Of a stretch of 5,633 nucleotides of DNA, positions 1-5,143 are shown in pieces. The first letter of the stretch is position 1. Every line of letters starts with the position of its first letter. Under the pieces are notes generated by a model that saw only the letters and a list, made by a program, of their open reading frames with translations, was not told where the DNA came from and did not search any database. The stretch comes from Acidobacteriota bacterium. GTDB lineage: Bacteria > Acidobacteriota > Terriglobia > Terriglobales > Acidobacteriaceae. The position numbers were made by a program, and so were the translations under genes. The stretch spans positions 1 through 5,633 of the forward strand of contig QIAI01000285.1 of NCBI GenBank assembly GCA_003224995.1. The letters are read 5' to 3'.

Positions 1-1
1 T

Positions 2-565
2 GCCGCGCGCTACGTGAAAGAAGCGGGCGCAGAAGCCGTGAAGATTGAAGGCGGCGAGAAGCGCGCGGACCTGATTCGGCGGATCATCGACGCGGAAATT
101 CCAGTTGCCGGGCATATCGGCCTGACGCCGCAATCGGTCAACATGATGGGCGGTTACAAAGTGCAGGGCAAGGACCTGACGGCGATCGAGCACCTCATGC
201 GCGATGCAGTGGCGCTGGATCGTGCAGGCGTGGCCTGCATCTATCTGGAAGGCATTCCGCGCGAGGTTGCCGCCATGATTACGTCCGAGGTCGAAACGCC
301 CACCATCGGTATCGGCGCGGGGCCGGAATGCGATGGCCAGGTACTCGTGTTCCACGACATCCTGAATCTGACATTTCAGCAGCCGGCAAAGTTTGTGCGT
401 CGTTATGGCGACGCTGCGGCTGAGATCACGCATGCCGTGCAAGCCTTCCGCGCGGACGTGCTCTCGAGACAATACCCGTCTGACGCCGAGTCCTATCACT
501 TGCCTAAAGAAACGAAAACTGCGTTGGAGACAGTGCTGGATCGAAAACGAGCGATGCGCCGCTGA
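2..565 (+). CDS. panB: 3-methyl-2-oxobutanoate hydroxymethyltransferase PanB (5' end outside window)
   Basis: PanB (ketopantoate hydroxymethyltransferase) transfers a hydroxymethyl group from 5,10-methylene-tetrahydrofolate to 2-oxoisovalerate. This is the first committed step of pantothenate synthesis, in the cytoplasm. The frame is open from the left edge, and about 187 C-terminal residues are present out of roughly 265-290 for the family. Visible signatures are VKIEGG (codons 38-55), whose Glu is the family's metal-binding glutamate; the HIGLTPQSVNMMGGYKVQG block; IYLEGIP with the probable catalytic Glu; and TIGIGAG. The two N-terminal metal-binding Asp residues known in this family lie upstream of the window. 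The tail runs past the E. coli PanB end with a QYPSDAESYHL-like segment. The stop is TGA at 563-565. panC follows in the same direction, so the two are probably co-transcribed. The GTG at 14 is internal, not a start. Confidence 0.96.
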   Translation, partial: AARYVKEAGAEAVKIEGGEKRADLIRRIIDAEIPVAGHIGLTPQSVNMMGGYKVQGKDLTAIEHLMRDAVALDRAGVACIYLEGIPREVAAMITSEVETPTIGIGAGPECDGQVLVFHDILNLTFQQPAKFVRRYGDAAAEITHAVQAFRADVLSRQYPSDAESYHLPKETKTALETVLDRKRAMRR

Positions 566-670
566 ATGGAAGAGCACCCCGCCCGGCCTGATGCATTCTG
601 CATGATCGGTGGAGCGACCGGCGTCCCCGCCCGTCGGCACCTTGTACCGCGTTTTCGAACAACGCTCGCC

Positions 671-1516
671 ATGACGATCGCCACAACCATCGATGCAGCC
701 CACGCCGCCTGTAGCGCCGCACGGCGCGCGGGAAAGCGCATCGGGCTCGTCCCGACCATGGGTGCCTTGCACGAAGGCCATCTCTCGTTGGTGCGCATCG
801 TCCAGGCGAAGAGTGATTTCGTAGTCGTTTCCATTTTCGTCAACCCTCTGCAGTTCGGTCCCACCGAAGACCTGTCCAAGTATCCCCGCACATTCGAACG
901 CGACCGTACCCTTCTTGCGAAGGAAGGCGTCGACCTGATTTTCGCTCCAACCGTGGCGGAGATGTATCCCTCCAGAGCCACCACCTACGTCACGGTCGAG
1001 GGCTTGAGCGACCGACTCGACGGCCAATCCCGTCCGGGGCATTTTCGGGGTGTGACCACCGTTGTGTCGAAGCTTTTCCACGTCATCGAGCCCGACCTGG
1101 CTGTTTTCGGCCAGAAAGATGCCGCACAGTTGGCAATTATTCGACGAATAGTGCGCGATTTGAATATTCCGGTGCAGATTGTTGCCGGACCGATCGTGCG
1201 CGAGCCCGACGGCCTCGCGATGAGTTCCCGCAACGCGTATCTGAACCCGCAACAACGAAAGCAGGCGCTGGTGCTCTCGCGCACCCTCCGGACTGTGCAG
1301 GAACGCTTTCAGCAGGGTGAGCGCTGCGCCGAGAAACTGATTGCTGCGGGCCGTGAGGTTTTCACCGCAGAGCCCAACGTGAGAGTGGATTATTTTTTGG
1401 TGGTCGATCCCGAATCGCTTGAGCCAATCGCCGACATTACAGGCCAGGCGCTGGTTGCCGTGGCTGCCTACGTGGGCGCAACCCGCCTGATCGATAACAT
1501 CGTCGTGAAAGCTTAA
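671..1516 (+). CDS. panC: Pantothenate synthetase (pantoate--beta-alanine ligase) PanC
   Basis: PanC joins pantoate and beta-alanine using ATP, through a pantoyl-adenylate, and is the last step to pantothenate. The protein has 281 residues, close to E. coli PanC (283). Signatures are the HIGH-type nucleotide-binding motif PTMGALHEGH (residues 28-37, His34 and His37), FGQKD (146-150) and the KMSKS-like MSSRN (184-188). The C-terminal beta-alanine side is intact and ends with TAA at 1514-1516. I chose the ATG at 671 because the following residues (MTIATTIDAA, then the AGKRIGLVPTMG stretch) match the normal PanC N-terminus and length. The frame stays open back to an ATG at 566, directly after the panB stop, which would add 35 residues unlike any PanC. 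No clear Shine-Dalgarno precedes 671, 602 or 566, so the start rests on family alignment. It probably depends on the panB promoter upstream of the window. Confidence 0.95.
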   Translation: MTIATTIDAAHAACSAARRAGKRIGLVPTMGALHEGHLSLVRIVQAKSDFVVVSIFVNPLQFGPTEDLSKYPRTFERDRTLLAKEGVDLIFAPTVAEMYPSRATTYVTVEGLSDRLDGQSRPGHFRGVTTVVSKLFHVIEPDLAVFGQKDAAQLAIIRRIVRDLNIPVQIVAGPIVREPDGLAMSSRNAYLNPQQRKQALVLSRTLRTVQERFQQGERCAEKLIAAGREVFTAEPNVRVDYFLVVDPESLEPIADITGQALVAVAAYVGATRLIDNIVVKA

Positions 1517-1519
1517 TGA

Positions 1520-1748
1520 GCTTTTCTGTGCAATCTCTGCGGCCGTTCTCCAAGCCCTCTGCGGTTAAATCTTCTGACGACATCATCCCAGCCTTGGAAA
1601 GTCTTAAACCGCAAAGCGCACAGAGCAAAGCCTTCACCCATAAACAACCCAAAGAACGGGGACAAGTTTGCTATAAAACTCTCTCTGCTTTTTTGACTTC
1701 CTTGGCGGGCTCTGCGGATTTTCTCCGCGATCTCTGCGGTTTAAGACT
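1520..1748. repeat. Degenerate CTCTGCGG / TTAAACCGCA intergenic repeats with 11/22-bp period, three copies
   Basis: The 261-bp gap between the convergent panC and glycosylase genes holds no credible coding region but has repeated structure. Copy A (about 1524-1574) has CTCTGCGG at 1535 and 1557 with TTCTCC at 1546. Copy C (about 1699-1748) has CTCTGCGG at 1710 and 1732 with TTCTCC at 1721. The two align without gaps over 40 bp (29 identical by my count), and their units recur every 11 bp. Copy B (1598-1625) is the other orientation and carries AGTCTTAAACCGCA (1600-1613). That is the exact reverse complement of TGCGGTTTAAGACT at the end of copy C (1735-1748). Copy A ends with the related CTCTGCGGTTAAATC. 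From memory, similar CGCAGAG-type intergenic repeats are common in Acidobacteria and some other environmental phyla, but I could not check this. The function is unknown. Confidence 0.7.
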
Positions 1749-1753
1749 CGCAG

Positions 1754-1770
1754 CACTGCCCTTCGCAGTG
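1754..1770. other. Small hairpin just past the glycosylase stop codon
   Basis: CACTGC (1754-1759) and GCAGTG (1765-1770) form a perfect 6-bp stem around a 5-nt loop. On the minus strand it begins 7 nt after the glycosylase stop codon, where a 3'-end structure would sit. No T-run follows on either strand, so it is not a canonical intrinsic terminator. It may block 3' exonucleases or simply be chance. Confidence 0.3.
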
Positions 1771-1777
1771 AGAGCGT

Positions 1778-2404
1778 TTACTCGGCTTTTCTCCCCGACA
1801 CAAACCGGTTTTCCGGCACGATGTAGCGCAGCGGCTTGTCTGCTGCCTTGTTAATGCCAATGCGAGTTGTGACCCGAACCCGCGGCCGTCGCGACCCATC
1901 GTCCGCGATCCACAAATCCGAAGCCGCAGACGTCAGATCCTTGCCGTTGTCGCGTGCACGGGTAATCCCAAAAGCCTCCGCCAACCTTCCCGGACCGGAG
2001 GTCAATCGACGCAGATCAGCGCCATCTGCATGCACCAGCCCGCGCGCCCGTGCCATCTCTTCTATCCCGACCAGTGGCTCTAGGGCGCGAAAAAGCACCC
2101 CGCCCGCCACTCCATCGGGCAGACAGGATAGGTTAAAGCAGTAATGGTTTCCGTAGATGAAATAGATGTAAGCGATCCCCGGAGGCCCCCACAACACGGC
2201 ATTTCGGTCGGTGCGGCCCGCGAAAGAATGCGCTGCGGGATCATTGCTAAGGTAAGCTTCGACTTCCACGACGCGGGCTGCCAGCACCTTACGCCCGTCC
2301 CTGCGGAGAAGTACCTTGCCCAGCAGGTCGCGCGATACCCGCCGTGGGTCACGGTCATAAAAGGCTCGCGGCAACGGAAGGAGTTTGCCGAAGTCTGTCG
2401 GCAT
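1778..2404 (-). CDS. DNA-3-methyladenine glycosylase, AAG/MPG family
   Basis: This is a monofunctional base-excision-repair glycosylase that flips out alkylated purines such as 3-methyladenine and cleaves the N-glycosidic bond. The protein has 208 residues, normal for bacterial members. The diagnostic core is VVEVEAYLSNDPAAHS followed by IAYIYFIYGNHYCFNLS. By alignment from memory to human AAG, Glu49 is the catalytic glutamate (human Glu125). Tyr51 and His59 are the base-pocket residues (Tyr127, His136), Tyr84 is the intercalating tyrosine (Tyr162) and Asn91 is the discriminating asparagine (Asn169). The C-terminal TTRIGINKAADKPLRYIVPENRFVSG stretch is also typical. Stop is TAA (complement of 1778-1780). 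The ATG at 2404 was preferred because family proteins begin close to the PLPRAFYDRDP segment. The frame is open to an ATG at 2497, but the extra 31 residues look non-homologous. No strong Shine-Dalgarno supports either start. It is transcribed towards panC and divergently from the glycine-zipper gene. Confidence 0.93.
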   Translation of the reverse strand: MPTDFGKLLPLPRAFYDRDPRRVSRDLLGKVLLRRDGRKVLAARVVEVEAYLSNDPAAHSFAGRTDRNAVLWGPPGIAYIYFIYGNHYCFNLSCLPDGVAGGVLFRALEPLVGIEEMARARGLVHADGADLRRLTSGPGRLAEAFGITRARDNGKDLTSAASDLWIADDGSRRPRVRVTTRIGINKAADKPLRYIVPENRFVSGRKAE

Positions 2405-2516
2405 TGAGCGCGCCGGCCATCCAACTGAAGCCACGGTTTCCGCGGTGTCCGTCTCTCGTTTCAAAGCTGTCGATCGCCTCTCCAGAATTATTGGCAACCT
2501 TGGATCGTGTCATCCC

Positions 2517-2541
2517 TTTCGCGATTTCGCGACTGTAGAAT
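2517..2541 (+). promoter_or_regulatory. Candidate promoter/operator: TTTCGCGA tandem repeat next to a TAGAAT -10-like element
   Basis: TTTCGCGA occurs twice with no gap (2517-2524 and 2525-2532). The pair contains the inverted repeat CGCGA-TT-TCGCG (2520-2531). Four bases on is TAGAAT (2536-2541), one mismatch from the sigma70 -10 TATAAT, about 50 bp before the glycine-zipper start. No good -35 lies 16-18 bp upstream, so the repeat occupies the position where a -35 or an activator/repressor site would be. This is seen in sequence only; function is inferred. Confidence 0.35.
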
Positions 2542-2583
2542 AGCCGCATCCATTCTGCGCCGATTCCAGTGATTTTACGTTTG

Positions 2584-2590
2584 AAGGAGG
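2584..2590 (+). promoter_or_regulatory. Strong Shine-Dalgarno deciding the glycine-zipper start
   Basis: AAGGAGG is a perfect anti-16S match. It is 1 nt from the ATG at 2592 and 4 nt from the ATG at 2595, so the second ATG is the more likely initiation codon. Confidence 0.75.
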
Positions 2591-2594
2591 CATG

Positions 2595-3161
2595 ATGCTC
2601 GGGAGAACTCTGCAGATTTCAGCAGTCGCCGTGTCGCTCACCCTGTTGGCCGCGGCACAGACCATTCCTGCCGGAACCCATCTCACGGTGCGCAGCGCAC
2701 GGGAACTCAGCTCGGGTACCGCGAAAGTCGGCGACCGCTTTGAGGCATCGCTGACCCATGCGTTAGTGGTCAGCGGAAAGACCTTGGCCAAGGCCGGGGC
2801 CCCGGCGCGTGGCAAAGTGACGCTTGCCAAGTCCAGTGGACGCCTGCACGCACCTGGGCAGCTGTCGGTGCGCCTCACTTCCGTGCAGGTCGAAGGAAAA
2901 ATGGTCCCCCTCTCGACCGCCAGTTATCACCTGCAGGGCAAAAGCCATACCAAGAGCAACGCCACGAAAATTGGCGGCGGGGCTGCCGTGGGCGCGCTGA
3001 TCGGCGGGTTGGCAGGGGGTGGGAAAGGAGCTGCCATCGGCGCCGGCGCCGGTGGGGCGGCAGGTACGGGCGTCGCTGCGGCTACCGGCAAGGAAGAGGC
3101 CGTGATCCCCGCCGAGAAAGCAATGAGCTTCACTACAACCTCGGCGACGAGAATACAGTAG
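2595..3161 (+). CDS. Secreted glycine-zipper protein of unknown function
   Basis: The 188-residue protein begins with a signal peptide: MLGRTLQ, a hydrophobic core (about 8-20), and probable signal peptidase I cleavage after Ala19-Ala20-Ala21, before QTIPAG. Residues 22-118 form a beta-rich segment with IPAGTHLTVR, VGDRFEASL and a long stretch ending in SVRLTSVQVEGK, possibly a small barrel. Residues 126-165 are a Gly/Ala-rich glycine zipper (GGGAAVGALIGGLAGGG and on), the type that inserts into or packs against membranes. The tail VIPAEKAMSF returns to the IPAG/IPAE pattern. I recall this architecture as common in Acidobacteria, where it is annotated as hypothetical or glycine-zipper protein. 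No enzymatic motif is visible. An envelope location (periplasm or outer membrane) is inferred. It stands alone on its strand with its own upstream region, and the ATG at 2592 is an alternative start. Confidence 0.85.
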   Translation: MLGRTLQISAVAVSLTLLAAAQTIPAGTHLTVRSARELSSGTAKVGDRFEASLTHALVVSGKTLAKAGAPARGKVTLAKSSGRLHAPGQLSVRLTSVQVEGKMVPLSTASYHLQGKSHTKSNATKIGGGAAVGALIGGLAGGGKGAAIGAGAGGAAGTGVAAATGKEEAVIPAEKAMSFTTTSATRIQ

Positions 3162-3210
3162 CGCCAACCGCCTGCCCTGAGCCAGATCGAAGGAGCCGGC
3201 CATCATGCAC

Positions 3211-3232
3211 CGCCGCTCAATATTGATTGGCG
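3211..3232. other. Imperfect 22-bp palindrome between convergent genes
   Basis: The perfect 10-bp palindrome TCAATATTGA (3217-3226) is flanked by the pairing arms CGCC (3211-3214) and GGCG (3229-3232), with two unpaired bases on each side. It lies in the 83-bp gap between the glycine-zipper stop and the peroxiredoxin stop, where a bidirectional 3'-end structure would be expected. There is no T-run, so a terminator call is weak. Confidence 0.3.
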
Positions 3233-3244
3233 ATTGGCAGTACC

Positions 3245-3709
3245 CTAGGCCGCCTGCTTCAAGTAGCCCAGCACTTCCTCGGAATGTCCCTCCGGCTTTA
3301 CTTTGTGGAAGACGTGTCTGATCTTGCCATCGGGACCGATGATGAAGGTGGTTCGGGCCACGCCCATCACCTTCTTGCCGTACATGTTCTTCTCCTGAAT
3401 CACGCCGAACGCGTTGCATAGCTTTTTATCGGCATCGGCTAGCAGCGTGAATGGCAGGTGAAATTTTTCCTGAAATTTTTTCTGCGCCTTGGGAGTGTCG
3501 GGCGAAGCCCCCAGCAGCACTGCTCCCGTTTTCTGCATCTGTTTATAGGTATCGCGAAATTCGCAGGCTTCCTTGGTACAGCCCGGGGTATCGGCGCGCG
3601 GATAAAAATAGAGCACAACGGTTTTTCCCTTGAAGTCCTTCAAGGAAACCTCTTTGCCATTCTCATCCTCTAACTTGATGTCTGGGGCTTTATCATTAAC
3701 GTCAAGCAT
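3245..3709 (-). CDS. bcp: Thioredoxin-dependent peroxiredoxin, BCP/PrxQ type
   Basis: This thiol peroxidase reduces hydrogen peroxide and organic hydroperoxides in the cytoplasm, normally recycled by thioredoxin. It has 154 residues, against 156 for E. coli Bcp. The peroxidatic site is PRADTPGCTKEAC, with Cys44 the peroxidatic cysteine and Cys49 in the position of the atypical 2-Cys resolving cysteine five residues later. Arg119 in VARTTFIIGPDGK is the conserved active-site arginine, and Cys98 matches the extra Cys of E. coli Bcp. The N-terminus MLDVNDKAPDIKLEDENGKEV is that of the family. This supports the ATG at 3709 over the ATG at 3916, although the frame is open that far. A GGAG (complement of 3715-3718) lies 5 nt before the ATG. 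The start codon overlaps that of the divergent exported-protein gene. Stop is TAG (complement of 3245-3247). Confidence 0.95.
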   Translation of the reverse strand: MLDVNDKAPDIKLEDENGKEVSLKDFKGKTVVLYFYPRADTPGCTKEACEFRDTYKQMQKTGAVLLGASPDTPKAQKKFQEKFHLPFTLLADADKKLCNAFGVIQEKNMYGKKVMGVARTTFIIGPDGKIRHVFHKVKPEGHSEEVLGYLKQAA

Positions 3710-5081
3710 GATTTCTCCGTTTCGATCATGGTTATACCGCAGACCGCGCTGGATCGTCATCTGCGGACTGCTCGCACTCACCCTGGCGGCAAGTTGCGCG
3801 GCCCAGTTGGCGCGCAAGTCCAAGCAGGAGAGAGGTCCTCGTGCCCTGGGATTGGTGGAAATCTCCGCCGACGGCTCGGCCCGCTTGATTCCGATTGCCA
3901 TTATGGTCGATGGCAAGTTCTACGATGCGGCCGCCTACAAGGCTTCCCCGGTCCCGCTCGCCTTGTGGAATCAAACCGTCTACGAAGGTGAGAAGACCGG
4001 TGTCTCCCAGGGATTGTTCACCGTGGGCGAAGCCATGCGGGTCGGCAATAATAACTGGTTCGGGCAAGGAAAATGGCGGCCTGCAGGGTCCGAACCGAAG
4101 GCAAAACCTACTGCATCCGCCAAGCCGAGAATGGAAGAAGAGGAAGGCCCCCCGAAACTTCGGCGTCCAGAGGCAGCGAAGCCGGAGCCTGCAGCAAAGC
4201 CGGAAGAACCGGCGCCCTCAACCACAACCACCCAGGATGACAAGAAGCCATCCGCGCCAGCCCCCGGGAATCCTCCGGTTGCCACACCCGGAGCGGACTC
4301 CGCACCAGCGACTGCTCAGCCCACAGCTGAATCGGCACCGACCAATGCCAACGATGAAGATCCCAACCGCCCGGTCCTGAAACGAGGACAATCAAAGACG
4401 GAAGGAGCGGCCCATCCGGGAGCGTCGACGGGTGTACCGCGGCGGCCGACGGGAGCGGCGGCGACCTCCGAAACCAGGAGAGCCACGCCCCAGCAACTGC
4501 CCGCAATCTCCGATGCCGGGGGCCCGGAACCTCGGCCCTATGCGTACGACATCAAGCCGGACGAAGAACAGAAATATCGCAAAGCGATGCTGGCGTTGGC
4601 CGCCGAGGCGGTCCGCGCCAAATTGAAGGAGACGGCGCCCGTGATTCCCGGTGCAAAGGTTCCGGCGCGACCCTCGGCCCGCACCGCCACAAAACCAGCG
4701 CAGCCGGCCTTCGACGATGTCCAGTTTCGCGCTTTCGATTTGTGGAACACGAATGAACCTGTGTTCGTGCTCAGTGCGATCGCGCACCCACCCAAAAATC
4801 CTTCGTCAGACCAGGCTGACGATCTCCCGCTCTATGTCACTCTGGTCGCGAAAAAGAATATTTATGACGAGCTGCGCAAGCTGTATGCGGGAGTGACCGA
4901 CGCCCGCCATCTCGACCTGACGCCACGCCTCGAGCTGATTGATGCGGTGGATGCGGATGGCGACGGTCGCGGCGAGTTGTTGTTCCGCCGCTTCACCGAT
5001 ACCGGCAAAGCCTATGGCGTCTATCGCGCCGCCGCCGACTCGCTATTCCCGTTGTTCGAAGGCACACCCACCGGTCAGTGA
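3708..5081 (+). CDS. Uncharacterised exported or lipid-anchored protein with Pro/Ala-rich linker and DxDxDG motif
   Basis: I do not recognise a named family. The product has 457 residues. Residues 1-33 look like an export signal: basic YRRPR, then a hydrophobic WIVICGLLALTLAAS ending at Cys30. LAASC is a weak lipobox (Ala rather than Leu at -3), so the protein may be a lipoprotein, signal peptidase I-cleaved, or N-anchored. Residues 45-125 form a compact domain (LVEISADGSARLIPIAIMVDG, later VGNNNWFGQGKWRP). Residues 126-275 are a Pro/Ala/Glu/Lys-rich, probably disordered linker that could span periplasm or peptidoglycan. Residues 276-455 form a second domain with a charged helix (DEEQKYRKAMLALAAEAVRA) and DADGDGRGE, whose Asp415/Asp417/Asp419/Glu423 resemble Ca-binding DxDxDG loops. 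The ATG at 3708 fits the signal sequence; the next in-frame TTG is at 3807. There is no Shine-Dalgarno, and the ATG overlaps the peroxiredoxin ATG. The frame is open upstream to 3630, but that stretch is antisense peroxiredoxin. Confidence 0.8.
   Translation: MISPFRSWLYRRPRWIVICGLLALTLAASCAAQLARKSKQERGPRALGLVEISADGSARLIPIAIMVDGKFYDAAAYKASPVPLALWNQTVYEGEKTGVSQGLFTVGEAMRVGNNNWFGQGKWRPAGSEPKAKPTASAKPRMEEEEGPPKLRRPEAAKPEPAAKPEEPAPSTTTTQDDKKPSAPAPGNPPVATPGADSAPATAQPTAESAPTNANDEDPNRPVLKRGQSKTEGAAHPGASTGVPRRPTGAAATSETRRATPQQLPAISDAGGPEPRPYAYDIKPDEEQKYRKAMLALAAEAVRAKLKETAPVIPGAKVPARPSARTATKPAQPAFDDVQFRAFDLWNTNEPVFVLSAIAHPPKNPSSDQADDLPLYVTLVAKKNIYDELRKLYAGVTDARHLDLTPRLELIDAVDADGDGRGELLFRRFTDTGKAYGVYRAAADSLFPLFEGTPTGQ
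3731..3760 (-). promoter_or_regulatory. Candidate sigma70 promoter for the peroxiredoxin, inside the divergent gene
   Basis: On the minus strand, ATGACG (complement of 3755-3760, sharing TGAC with the -35 consensus) is 18 bp from TATAAC (complement of 3731-3736, 5/6 to TATAAT). Transcription would start near 3724, leaving a short leader that still includes the GGAG before the ATG at 3709. The site falls in the signal-sequence codons of the divergent gene. It was judged by eye only. Confidence 0.4.
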
Positions 5082-5089
5082 GCCCTACT

Positions 5090-5124
5090 CAATCCCGTCT
5101 TCACCATTTACAATCCCGTGCGGG
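5090..5124 (+). promoter_or_regulatory. Candidate regulatory region of the MBL-fold gene: 9-bp direct repeats and -10-like TACAAT
   Basis: CAATCCCGT occurs at 5090-5098 and 5111-5119, start to start exactly 21 bp (two helical turns). The second copy overlaps TACAAT (5109-5114, 5/6 to TATAAT), 29 bp before the ATG at 5144. A small inverted repeat CCCG-TG-CGGG (5115-5124) follows. No convincing -35 is present. Transcription from here or read-through from the upstream gene are both possible. Confidence 0.3.
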
Positions 5125-5143
5125 TCTGGAGGCTGGGGGATTC

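Noticed and set aside
496..984. 162-codon minus-strand open frame across the panB-panC junction
   Set aside because: It is antisense to two firmly identified genes in high-GC DNA, where such shadow frames are expected.
1535..1739. CRISPR array reading of the CTCTGCGG repeats
   Set aside because: Repeat units are only 8-11 bp, degenerate and in both orientations, with no spacer of CRISPR length and no cas gene.
1516..1854. 112-codon plus-strand open frame after panC
   Set aside because: It is built from the intergenic repeats and then runs antisense into the glycosylase gene. It has no Shine-Dalgarno and no protein-like pattern.
2405..2497. N-terminal extension of the DNA glycosylase to an ATG at 2497
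   Set aside because: The 31 extra residues lie before the normal family N-terminus and show no domain pattern, so the ATG at 2404 was preferred.
3205..3321. 38-codon plus-strand open frame with AAGGAG at 3190-3195
   Set aside because: The ribosome-binding site is tempting, but most of the frame is antisense to the peroxiredoxin 3' end and the peptide is unremarkable. Not enough to call a gene.
2763..3419. 218-codon minus-strand open frame
   Set aside because: It covers the glycine-zipper gene in antisense and the peroxiredoxin 3' end in another frame. Both of those genes have clear family or export signatures.
3710..3916. N-terminal extension of the peroxiredoxin to an ATG at 3916
   Set aside because: The family N-terminus and a GGAG both support the ATG at 3709. 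The extra 69 residues are antisense to the exported-protein gene.
4083..4550. Tandem-repeat reading of the Pro/Ala/Lys/Glu-rich segment
   Set aside because: Composition is biased, but no unit recurs with a fixed length. It reads as a disordered linker rather than a true repeat array.
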